A stretch of DNA of 64,000 bases from Chryseobacterium sp. Leaf394. GTDB lineage: Bacteria > Bacteroidota > Bacteroidia > Flavobacteriales > Weeksellaceae. The stretch spans positions 2,110,184-2,174,183 of the forward strand of contig NZ_LMQH01000011.1 in NCBI RefSeq assembly GCF_001424105.1, written 5' to 3'. The stretch's first letter is position 1; each line of letters starts with the position of its first letter. Below the pieces are notes generated by a model. That model saw only the letters and a list, made by a program, of their open reading frames with translations, was not told the origin of the DNA and made no database searches. Positions 33,122 to 41,164 of the stretch are shown one piece after another. Both the position numbers and the translations under genes were made by a program.

Positions 33122-33155
33122 AAAAGACCAGAAGAAATTCCGGTCTTTTTCTTTT
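33122..33155 (+). terminator. Rho-independent terminator of the DUF6934 unit
   Basis: AAAAGACC and GGTCTTTT pair over 8 bp with a 12-nt loop, followed by TCTTTTCC. A similar, degenerate sequence (CAAAAGACC ... AATTCCGATTTTTG) lies upstream of the unit near 32350. Confidence 0.8.
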
Positions 33156-33225
33156 CCTAAAACTTCATTTTTTAAATCATCTTTCAAAAACTTTTTAATC
33201 ATTAAATTAGCAGCAAATTTCAAAT

Positions 33226-35082
33226 ATGAACATCCGATATTCATTTTTTCTGATTTTGCTTTTTATTCTTGGGAATGCGCAGACTCAGCAGGCAGACAGT
33301 TTTGTGAAAGAGAATTTTACAAAGCAGGAATTTTATATTCCGATGCGGGACGGGACAAGGCTTTTTACTTCGGTGTATATCCCGAAAGATATTGCGAAAA
33401 ATAAAAAATATCCTTTCCTGATGCAGCGTACCTGCTACAGCATCGCTCCGTACGGGGAAAATGAGTACAGGCGAAGCCTCGGACCTAACAAATATCTGAT
33501 GAATGACAAATATATTTTTGTTTATCAGGATGTCCGCGGAAGATATATGAGTGAAGGCACTTTCACAAACATGACGCCGCAGGTGGAGAGAAAATCGAAA
33601 AAAGATGTCGACGAAAGCACTGATACCTACGACACCATCGAATATCTCATCAAAAATATTAAAAACAACAACGGGAAAGTCGGACAATACGGAACTTCCT
33701 ATCCCGGATTCTATACGGCAGTTGGCGTTCTTGCGCAACATCCGGCACTGGTAGCTTCTTCACCGCAGGCACCGATTTCAGATTTCTGGAATGACGATTT
33801 TCTGCACAATGGAAGATTTATGATGGGTTATTTCAGAACATTTCCAGTGTTTGGAGTACAGAAAACAAAGCCCGAAAACAAAGCATGGTACACGGATTCT
33901 ATGATCAGGTCTACCTCAGAAGATGGTTTGAAATTTTACCGTGACATGGGAACTTTGAAGGATGGATATGAGAAATATTATAAAAATAATTTCTTCATGA
34001 CCGAAATTATGGAACACACCAACTACGATGAATTCTGGCAGAAAAGAAACCTTCTCCCCCATCTTAAAAATGTGAATCATGCGGTGATGACCGTTGGCGG
34101 TTGGTTTGATGCTGAAGATCTTTCCGGACCGTTGAATATTTACAAAACGATTGAAAAAACAAGTCCGAAAGCTAAGAACACGATCGTGATGGGACCATTT
34201 TCTCATGGTGGCTGGGGAAGAGAAGAGGGAAAACATTTTCACAATCAGATCTATTTCGGGGACAGTATTGCGACCTACTATCAGAAAAATCTGGAGACGA
34301 AATTTTTCAGTCATTATCTGAAAGGCGACAGCAAAAAAGATGCAGGTTTGCCGGAAGCGATGATGTACGATACGGGATCAAAAGAATGGAGAGAATTTGC
34401 ACAATATCCTCCGAAAAATACACAGAAAATTAATTTTTATCTGGCTGACAAATCTTTAAAAAACACTGCCGGGCAAGGTTCTTCAGAATATTTCAGTGAT
34501 CCAAACAATCCGGTTTTAAGTTCAGACAACCTGAAAGATTTCAACGGATTTACGCCAAGAAATTACATGTCGGAAGACCAGAGATTTGCTGTAGGAAGAC
34601 CTGATGTTTTAACCTTCACGACAGATGTTCTGACCGAAGAACTGACTTTTGCCGGAGAAATTTTAGCTAAATTAAATATTGCTTCAACCTCTTCAGATGC
34701 TGATTTTGCAGTAAAACTGATTGATGTTTATCCTGAAGACTTTAAGCCTGAACAGAAAAAAGACGGTGTGATCTATGGAAATTACCATCAGATGGTGAGA
34801 AGTGAGATTATGCCTGCCAGATTCAGGAATTCAAGGGAAAAAGCGGAAGCGTTGCAGCCGAATCAGAAAACTGCAGTTAATTTTAAATTGCAGGATGTAG
34901 TTCACACTTTTAAGAAAGGGCATAAAATTCAAATACAGATTTCTTCAACGTGGTTTCCGCTGTTTGCTGTCAATCCGCAGAAGTTTATGGAGAATCCTAA
35001 TTTTGCAACGAAGGAAGATTATACCAAAGCGTTTATAAAGGTATTTGGAGATTCTGCAATAGAGGTGCAGGTGTTGAAATAA
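33226..35082 (+). CDS. CocE/NonD family hydrolase (X-Pro dipeptidyl-peptidase, S15 fold)
   Basis: An exported 618-residue alpha/beta-hydrolase with signal ending near NAQTQ (about residue 20). The substrate-domain start FYIPMRDGTRLFTSVYIPK and RTCYSIAPYGENE precede the nucleophile block GQYGTSYPGFY (Ser). The catalytic Asp and His are expected in GGWFDAEDL and GPFSHGGWG, both seen. The C-terminal part is the jelly-roll domain typical of this family. It may cleave X-Pro dipeptides or acyl esters and amides, including beta-lactam esters in related enzymes. Acts in the periplasm or outside. Monocistronic. Confidence 0.92.
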   Translation: MNIRYSFFLILLFILGNAQTQQADSFVKENFTKQEFYIPMRDGTRLFTSVYIPKDIAKNKKYPFLMQRTCYSIAPYGENEYRRSLGPNKYLMNDKYIFVYQDVRGRYMSEGTFTNMTPQVERKSKKDVDESTDTYDTIEYLIKNIKNNNGKVGQYGTSYPGFYTAVGVLAQHPALVASSPQAPISDFWNDDFLHNGRFMMGYFRTFPVFGVQKTKPENKAWYTDSMIRSTSEDGLKFYRDMGTLKDGYEKYYKNNFFMTEIMEHTNYDEFWQKRNLLPHLKNVNHAVMTVGGWFDAEDLSGPLNIYKTIEKTSPKAKNTIVMGPFSHGGWGREEGKHFHNQIYFGDSIATYYQKNLETKFFSHYLKGDSKKDAGLPEAMMYDTGSKEWREFAQYPPKNTQKINFYLADKSLKNTAGQGSSEYFSDPNNPVLSSDNLKDFNGFTPRNYMSEDQRFAVGRPDVLTFTTDVLTEELTFAGEILAKLNIASTSSDADFAVKLIDVYPEDFKPEQKKDGVIYGNYHQMVRSEIMPARFRNSREKAEALQPNQKTAVNFKLQDVVHTFKKGHKIQIQISSTWFPLFAVNPQKFMENPNFATKEDYTKAFIKVFGDSAIEVQVLK

Positions 35083-35198
35083 TCTATTTCTTTTGCCTTG
35101 ATGCAAAAGAAACATAAGATCAAGACTGGAAATTCCGGCTAAAAATTATTTTTTTTAAACGGCTCCATTTCCTAAGTCATTAAATTAAACGTTTTATT

Positions 35199-35234
35199 AA
35201 AAAGGCTGCTCAGAATACTGAACAGCCTTTTTTA
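35199..35234. terminator. Bidirectional terminator between convergent genes
   Basis: AAAAAGGCTG and CAGCCTTTTTT flank an inner TCAG/CTGA pair around an AATA loop. It is flanked by A on the left and T on the right and serves the CocE and HMG-CoA synthase genes. Confidence 0.92.
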
Positions 35235-35255
35235 TATTGTATTGTAAAGCTAAGA

Positions 35256-36581
35256 TTATTGATATGCGTAGTATCTCGCGCCAAGTAAAACAGGATTTTC
35301 TGTCTCAACAGATTTCAAACCGAAACCTTCGTAGCTTGGATTTATTGAATGTTCCAATTGTTTTCTGTGAAGTTTCTCGTACGTTTCAAAGTCAATGGCC
35401 AGTCTGTTTTTTAAAGTTTCAAAAAGATTCCATTTTGAAACGATATTTTTCCAGTTTGGGGAGACTTTTCCGGCAAAAACTTTAGATTTGGAACCACTTC
35501 CGTAGCCAAGGAAACCAATTTCATTTCCGGTTAAATCTTCATTTTCATTGAAAGAAACCTGCAGCGCTGACAATAAAGCCATAAAGATCGAAGCGGTGTA
35601 CATATTCCCGATTTCAGATGAGGCACGCTGGGATTTTTCAATTTTATCATGAATAAATTTGACGTATTCATCAGATTTTGCAACCGCTTTCTGCTCATCG
35701 GCATTGCTGTACGGAAGTCCGTTTTCCAGACTGTAAATTTCAGTAAAAACCCTCTTTCCGTGGAATGCATAAGGTAGGTGAAAAATTAAATATTTCCAGT
35801 TTTCATACGGTTTATCCTCACCAGTGATCTCTTTATAATGTTGGTAAGCTTCCCTGATTCTATCCTGATAGCATTGATTGGAATATTGTCCGTCAAAAAC
35901 CGGTTCATCTGTAAATATTTCAATTTTATTGGGGAAAGTTTCGGGTGCATTGCTGAGATTTTCTTTGTTGAAATTTCTTCTGGGTTTGAAAAAATCAAAT
36001 ACAGATTCTGTGGCTACACCCCAGTTATTTTCAATTTCAATGAGATCAGGTTTTGACGAAACCAAAAGTGCTACAGCACCGCCACCCTGCGTGTATTCTC
36101 CTGAAGAAGCCAGTTCGTATTTGGCATAATCACTTGCAATAACAACTGCTTTTTTATCAGGATTTACCCTTACAAAATCGAGGGAATTGTGAAGTGCATC
36201 CACTGCTCCGATGCAGGCGAAAGTCATGTCTACAACATCACAGTTTTTAAAACATCTTTCGCCAAATTCCTCTGTCAAGACAGTTTCTACCATCTGCATA
36301 GCGTAGGATGCTGTAGGTTTTGCGGCATCCAGAGCACTTTCGGTTCCTAAATAAATTCTCGAAATTTCTTTTGGATTGATATTGTAATCTTTGATTAATT
36401 TTAATAATGCTTCAGCTGCAAATGTTGCTGCATCTTCATGCACATCCGGGAAACCCATTTTATGAAGTCCTAAACCCTTCTCCAGTTTTGCCGGTTCTAT
36501 GCCTCTTTTTTCGGCTAAATCTTTAATTTCCAAATACAAAGAAGGCACATAATAGCTCGCCGCTTCAATTCCAAAACTCAT
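35256..36581 (-). CDS. Hydroxymethylglutaryl-CoA synthase family protein
   Basis: A thiolase-fold enzyme condensing acetyl-CoA with acetoacetyl-CoA in the mevalonate route to isoprenoids, the route used by flavobacteria. The 441 residues show the catalytic Cys in DMTFACIGAVDAL, the catalytic Glu/His region (KGLGLHKMGFPDVHEDA) and the His-containing LIFHLPYAFHGKR. Length is at the upper range of bacterial MvaS. Other mevalonate genes are not in the window. The start MSFGIEAASYYVPSLYL is standard. A promoter box lies about 38 bp upstream. Confidence 0.93.
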   Translation of the reverse strand: MSFGIEAASYYVPSLYLEIKDLAEKRGIEPAKLEKGLGLHKMGFPDVHEDAATFAAEALLKLIKDYNINPKEISRIYLGTESALDAAKPTASYAMQMVETVLTEEFGERCFKNCDVVDMTFACIGAVDALHNSLDFVRVNPDKKAVVIASDYAKYELASSGEYTQGGGAVALLVSSKPDLIEIENNWGVATESVFDFFKPRRNFNKENLSNAPETFPNKIEIFTDEPVFDGQYSNQCYQDRIREAYQHYKEITGEDKPYENWKYLIFHLPYAFHGKRVFTEIYSLENGLPYSNADEQKAVAKSDEYVKFIHDKIEKSQRASSEIGNMYTASIFMALLSALQVSFNENEDLTGNEIGFLGYGSGSKSKVFAGKVSPNWKNIVSKWNLFETLKNRLAIDFETYEKLHRKQLEHSINPSYEGFGLKSVETENPVLLGARYYAYQ

Positions 36582-36619
36582 AATTTTTTATATTTTGAAC
36601 TAATTTATGAAAGATAATG

Positions 36620-36627
36620 CAAAAATA
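36620..36627 (-). promoter_or_regulatory. Probable -7 promoter element of the HMG-CoA synthase gene
   Basis: On the minus strand TATTTTTG matches TAnnTTTG, 38 bp before the ATG. Confidence 0.55.
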
Positions 36628-36727
36628 GTGGCTTATTAATACTGACATTTGTTAGATTATCAAAAATTATTATTGAGTTGGATGTATGATTATATTATTC
36701 CTATTTTCGAAAGACAAAAATTCCGAA

Positions 36728-37372
36728 ATGAAAAAATATTTATTTTTGATTCTTCTATCGGGACTTTCATACAGTCAGGATCAAAAGCAAATTTCAGATT
36801 TTATCAATCAAATGTATGGTAACGGATACTATTTTTTAGAGAACAAATCAAAAACCAGCCTAATCGAAGAGTTTGATAAGGATTGGGAAAATATTTTATC
36901 TGAAGATGAGAGAAAAAAATATAATTCGCAGATAAGAATTCAGAATGAAAAATATGTTAACTGGCTTGATTTTCAACTTAAAAAAGCAATTATCTGCGAA
37001 AATGGGAGACCAATAGTGAACGAAACAAATATTCCTTTCGAAACTGTTTTGTTTATCCCAAAAGGTTTAGAGAAAAAAGAGCGACAAAAGATTACAGATG
37101 AATCCGGACAGAACAGATTTATCATTTATTCTAAAAAAAGCTGGAATGATTCAAGAAAAAAAGCTGCTTATTTATCTTTTCTAAATAATTTTCAGAAAAA
37201 CTACAGAGGGAAAGATTTTAATGTCATAAGTCTTTCAAAACCAATTTTCTTCGGTGACAAACGTGTTTTGCTGAGTAGCTTTTCGAAATTTCGCCGATCC
37301 GCTTGCCTGCTTAAAGAGACATCTGGAAGTAATTTTGAAGAAGTTGACTGTTTGATTATAAATGTTGATTAG
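36728..37372 (+). CDS. Exported protein of unknown function
   Basis: A 214-residue protein with signal MKKYLFLILLSGLSYSQ. The mature part is Lys-rich with no recognised domain; features include DKDWENILSEDERKKY and LLKETSGSNFEEVDC with two late cysteines. The open frame continues 14 codons upstream to 36686, but the ATG at 36728 starts a clear signal peptide. Its base use is AT-rich like its surroundings. It is flanked by the HMG-CoA synthase gene (divergent) and a terminator. Function unknown. Confidence 0.75.
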   Translation: MKKYLFLILLSGLSYSQDQKQISDFINQMYGNGYYFLENKSKTSLIEEFDKDWENILSEDERKKYNSQIRIQNEKYVNWLDFQLKKAIICENGRPIVNETNIPFETVLFIPKGLEKKERQKITDESGQNRFIIYSKKSWNDSRKKAAYLSFLNNFQKNYRGKDFNVISLSKPIFFGDKRVLLSSFSKFRRSACLLKETSGSNFEEVDCLIINVD

Positions 37373-37400
37373 GTTAATATCAGAAAATGAAATACTCAGC

Positions 37401-37429
37401 ATAAAAAAGCCGGCTTCATCTGCCGGCTT
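37401..37429. terminator. Terminator between convergent genes
   Basis: AAGCCGGC and GCCGGCTT pair over 8 bp with loop TTCATCT. The A run on the left makes it efficient for the minus-strand M1 aminopeptidase gene; the plus side has fewer T residues. Confidence 0.85.
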
Positions 37430-37453
37430 CCTTATTTGATCTAATAAAAAATC

Positions 37454-39967
37454 TTATTTAAAATCTTCAATTGCTTTGTTAATCGCATCGATCTGTTTGT
37501 TGATGCTTGCAGCGTTTTGAGGGTTTTGTTTTAAAACTTCCATTTTTTTGTTGAGACCATCTTTCAGCATCTGGGAAATCATCATTTTTACCTGAGGATT
37601 GTCGCCCATCTGACCTTTTGCCTGACCTAAAATTTTGGTAATGCTTTCAGTAGCTTTCAGGTTATCAGAACTCATGATCCAGTTGTAGCCTTCCTCGGCA
37701 TTTTTCCCCAATTCAGGATTCTGGAATTTGATGAAAGGATAAAAGGCCACCAACTGACCGAGATGATGCATCTGCGAAGTCACTTTATTTTTAACTATGA
37801 CTGGAAGCATTTGTGTTAACATTTCTTCCGAAGCACCTTCTAAATCGATCTTTTCAGCATACGAAGCCGCTTTTGAAGGATCAATTGCCAGAATTGCACC
37901 TACAGAATTCGCTTTTACAGCATTTGAAACTGCGCTCACTCCTTTTTCAAAAAGAGGAATGTATTTTTTGTCTTTCATTTTAGCCAAAGCCGCAATCGCA
38001 GCTGCCTGAACCAAAGTTTTAGGATCGTTTGAAGCCAGCTTTTCAACTTCAGTTCCCATGGCCTTCATCTGCTCGGGATTTGAAAGATCAATCATTTCCA
38101 AAGCTTTCATTCTTACTCTGAAGTAAGGATCTTTGATTGCTGCTGCCAATAATTTTGTAGCCGCAGGGTTTTTACCTACCTGATCTTTAATTCCTGTTAA
38201 AGCTGAATATCTGCTTTTAAATTCTTTCGAACCTGTGAATTGCAGAAGATTTTGCTCAGGTGTTTTAGTATCTGTAATGTCTGCTACTAAAATTCCGTCT
38301 GCATTCAGATTTACCAAATCCGGAGTTTTGGATGAATCAAAATTAAATGTATTTTTTGCTGTTGCTTTTACCCAAACCTGTTGTCTTTTAGGCTTACCAT
38401 TGTCGTAAATATCAATGGTTAAAGGAAATTCAAATGGCTCATCCTGAGACTGACTGATGGTAACAGAAACCTGCTTTTTTACAGGCTCGTAAGATGTTGT
38501 GTAAGAAATTTTCGGGTGACCGCTTCCAAAATACCACTGATTGAAGAACCAGTTTAAATCTCTACCCGAAACTTTTTCGAAAGATAATCTCAACTGATGT
38601 GCTTCGGCATTTTTGTACTCGTAAGTTTTCAGATAATCTGTGATTCCGGCAAAGAAAGCATCATCGCCAAGGTAATTTCTGAGCATGTGAAGAATTCCAC
38701 CTCCCTTCTGATAGGTTACCAAATCAAAAACATCTTCTCTTGATTTATAATCAAATCTTACCAGATCTTTTTTGAAATCTCCCGGATTGTGAATGTACAT
38801 ATTGACATCGGTCATCTGATGGTAATCAGCCTGATCTTTTCCGTATTTGTACTCGTTCCAAAGGTATTCTGAATAGTTGGCGAAAGATTCGTTTACCGTA
38901 AGATTGCTCCAGCTTTCGGCAGTAACCAAATCCCCGAACCAGTGATGAAAAAGTTCGTGAGCGATGGTGTCTTCCCAACTGTTTTCGTCGATTAACTGTC
39001 CCGGTTTTTGAAGGACAGCACTTCCGTGAAGGGTTGCCGTCGTGTTTTCCATGGCACCGCTAACATAATCTCTTCCTGAAATCTGCGCATATTTTGCCCA
39101 AGGGTAATCGTAGCCTAATTTTTTAGAGAAAAACTCCATCATTTCCGGCGTGTTTCCGTAGATCTGTTTTGCGTAAGGTTCGTATTCTTTTTCTATGTAA
39201 TAGTCAACTGGAATATTTCTCCATTTGTCTTTTACGATGGCATATTCGCCAACTCCCATAAAGAAAAGGTAGGTAGAATGCGGTTTATCCATCACCCAAT
39301 GATCTGTTCTCAAACCGTTTCCTGCTTTTTCAGAACCTTTCATAATTCCGTTGGAAAGGGTAACGTATTTATCCGGAACGGTCATGTAAATTTCCTGAGT
39401 TGTCTTTTGATTGGATTTATCGATAGTCGGGAACCATGCGGAAGAAGATTCGGTTTCACCCTGAGTCCAGATTTGGGTCGGTTTGTCGGCATCTTTTCCC
39501 TGTGCGTTGATGAAATAAAGACCTTTTGCATCGCTGATCGCAGCACTTCCTTCCTGCTTTACTTCGTTCGGGCGGGAGGTATATTTAATGTAAACCGTGT
39601 AATCCTGATTTTTCTGATACGTTTTGTCTAAAGTAATTTTTAAGACATCATTTTTATAATCATATTTCAGCGGAGATTTTTTTCCGTTCTGATCCAGAGC
39701 CACTTCGTGTATAAGCATTGATTTTGCATCAAGCGTCAGCTCATTGGTTGCGTAAAAATAGGGAGATGCGGTAAGCCATTCTTCGCCGTTCATCTGCTCT
39801 TTCTGATAGTCGAAACTGACTTTGAGTTTGGTATGTTTAAGTTCTGTAACTTTGGCATGTGTTGCTCTGTACACTTCCTGTCTTCCTGAGGTTTCGCTTT
39901 GTGCAAATGCATCTGCCGAAAATAAAATCCCTCCCAAAAGAGCGACTGATAGAATGGCTTTTTTCAT
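37454..39967 (-). CDS. M1 family aminopeptidase
   Basis: A zinc aminopeptidase of the APN type that removes N-terminal residues from peptides. The 837-residue precursor has a signal peptide (ending about FAQS). The exopeptidase motif GAMENTTATL and the zinc site HELFHHW plus NESFANY (the third ligand Glu) are intact. The C-terminal part has HEAT/armadillo-like repeats (KLASNDPKTLVQAAAIAALA). It is probably periplasmic or surface-bound and works with the nearby prolyl oligopeptidase, CocE and AMPP in peptide use. It lies 13 bp after a small gene and is read in the same direction as thyA. Confidence 0.94.
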   Translation of the reverse strand: MKKAILSVALLGGILFSADAFAQSETSGRQEVYRATHAKVTELKHTKLKVSFDYQKEQMNGEEWLTASPYFYATNELTLDAKSMLIHEVALDQNGKKSPLKYDYKNDVLKITLDKTYQKNQDYTVYIKYTSRPNEVKQEGSAAISDAKGLYFINAQGKDADKPTQIWTQGETESSSAWFPTIDKSNQKTTQEIYMTVPDKYVTLSNGIMKGSEKAGNGLRTDHWVMDKPHSTYLFFMGVGEYAIVKDKWRNIPVDYYIEKEYEPYAKQIYGNTPEMMEFFSKKLGYDYPWAKYAQISGRDYVSGAMENTTATLHGSAVLQKPGQLIDENSWEDTIAHELFHHWFGDLVTAESWSNLTVNESFANYSEYLWNEYKYGKDQADYHQMTDVNMYIHNPGDFKKDLVRFDYKSREDVFDLVTYQKGGGILHMLRNYLGDDAFFAGITDYLKTYEYKNAEAHQLRLSFEKVSGRDLNWFFNQWYFGSGHPKISYTTSYEPVKKQVSVTISQSQDEPFEFPLTIDIYDNGKPKRQQVWVKATAKNTFNFDSSKTPDLVNLNADGILVADITDTKTPEQNLLQFTGSKEFKSRYSALTGIKDQVGKNPAATKLLAAAIKDPYFRVRMKALEMIDLSNPEQMKAMGTEVEKLASNDPKTLVQAAAIAALAKMKDKKYIPLFEKGVSAVSNAVKANSVGAILAIDPSKAASYAEKIDLEGASEEMLTQMLPVIVKNKVTSQMHHLGQLVAFYPFIKFQNPELGKNAEEGYNWIMSSDNLKATESITKILGQAKGQMGDNPQVKMMISQMLKDGLNKKMEVLKQNPQNAASINKQIDAINKAIEDFK

Positions 39968-39980
39968 TATATATCTAAAA

Positions 39981-40199
39981 TTATTTCTTTGTTAAAATGG
40001 TAAAAATATCATTCACCAATGTTTCGTAATCTCCTTTTTTGAACTGTTCTTTTGTTTTTTCGAAAGCCTTCTTCAACTCGCTTTCGGGATTTTCTTCGTC
40101 GATAATTTCAACTGAAGATATTCCTTTGATCTGCGAAAGCAACATTTTTATTTTTTCTGCATCCACATTTTGGTCTAAGGTGATTTTTATTGACTTCAT
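39981..40199 (-). CDS. Small conserved-looking cytoplasmic protein
   Basis: A 72-residue protein, MKSIKITLDQNVDAEKIKML at the start. Predicted beta-alpha-beta start (KITLDQNVDAEKIKMLLSQI then ISSVEIIDE) followed by a charged helix ending FTILTKK. The fold looks ferredoxin-like, as in small antitoxins or regulatory subunits, but I do not recognise a family. It ends 13 bp before the M1 aminopeptidase gene and probably shares its transcript; it is separated from thyA by a terminator. Confidence 0.7.
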   Translation of the reverse strand: MKSIKITLDQNVDAEKIKMLLSQIKGISSVEIIDEENPESELKKAFEKTKEQFKKGDYETLVNDIFTILTKK

Positions 40200-40235
40200 G
40201 ATTAATAAGTAGTATAATTCAATGTATAGTTACAA

Positions 40236-40263
40236 AAAAAGTGAAGTTTCTGACTCCACTTTT
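40236..40263 (-). terminator. Terminator of thyA
   Basis: AAAGTGAAGT and ACTCCACTTT pair with one mismatch around TTCTG, with A residues on the left that read as T on the minus strand. Confidence 0.75.
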
Positions 40264-40282
40264 ATATTTTATTTAATTCATT

Positions 40283-41077
40283 TTAAATCGCTACAGGTGC
40301 TTTGATTCCCGGATGCGGATCATAATTTTCTAAAGTAAAATCTTCGAAATTAAAATTAAAGATATCTTTAATCTCAGGATTTAATTTCATGGTGGGTAAA
40401 GATCTCGTTTCTCTTGAAAGCTGTTTTTTAACCTGCTCAAAATGATTGTTATAAATATGAACGTCCCCGAAAGAGTGTACATAATCTCCTACTTCTAAAT
40501 CGCAGACCTGCGCTACCATCATCAACAGCAATGCGTAGCTCGCGATGTTAAACGGAACACCTAAGAACACATCTGCACTTCTCTGGTAAAGCTGTAAAGA
40601 TAATTTGCCGTCAGCTACGTAGAATTGGAAAAGAGCGTGACAAGGCGCCAAAGCCATATTTGGAATTTCAGCAGCATTCCACGCAGAAACGATGAGTCTT
40701 CGTGAATCGGGATTTTTTTTGATCTGGTCGATTACGTCAGCAAACTGATCTACTACTTTTCCGTCTGCACCAGTCCAGCTTCTCCACTGTGCGCCGTAAA
40801 CAGGACCTAAATCACCATTTTCATCAGCCCATTCATTCCAGATAGAAACTCCATTATCCGTAAGATATTTAATATTGGTATCACCTTTCAGAAACCACAG
40901 CAATTCATAAATAATAGATTTTAAATGAACTTTTTTCGTTGTAACCAAAGGAAATCCTTTTGACAGATCATAACGCAGCTGGTACCCGAAAACGCTTCGT
41001 GTTCCCGTTCCCGTTCTGTCGGTTTTATCGGTTCCGTTGTCTAAAATATGCTGAAGTAATTCGTGGTAATTTTGCAT
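40283..41077 (-). CDS. thyA: Thymidylate synthase
   Basis: It methylates dUMP to dTMP with methylenetetrahydrofolate. The 264 residues match E. coli-type ThyA exactly in length. Visible motifs: [19 protein letters not shown] (phosphate Arg), [11 protein letters not shown], the catalytic Cys in [12 protein letters not shown], the folate/dUMP block [20 protein letters not shown] and the C-terminal PVAI. No dihydrofolate reductase is adjacent in the window. Promoter box and terminator are both visible, so it is monocistronic. Confidence 0.98.
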   Translation of the reverse strand: MQNYHELLQHILDNGTDKTDRTGTGTRSVFGYQLRYDLSKGFPLVTTKKVHLKSIIYELLWFLKGDTNIKYLTDNGVSIWNEWADENGDLGPVYGAQWRSWTGADGKVVDQFADVIDQIKKNPDSRRLIVSAWNAAEIPNMALAPCHALFQFYVADGKLSLQLYQRSADVFLGVPFNIASYALLLMMVAQVCDLEVGDYVHSFGDVHIYNNHFEQVKKQLSRETRSLPTMKLNPEIKDIFNFNFEDFTLENYDPHPGIKAPVAI

Positions 41078-41099
41078 TTCTGGAGAATAATATTGGGCT

Positions 41100-41107
41100 C
41101 AAATTTA
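41100..41107 (-). promoter_or_regulatory. Probable -7 promoter element of thyA
   Basis: On the minus strand TAAATTTG (TAnnTTTG), 22 bp before the thyA ATG. Confidence 0.6.
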
Positions 41108-41164
41108 TGAAAAATCATGCAGATAAGTTGTGTGACTTTATTCAAAAAACAAATTGCTGTTATT

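Noticed and set aside
35531..35770. Minus-strand open frame of 79 codons
   Set aside because: It lies within the HMG-CoA synthase gene in another frame.
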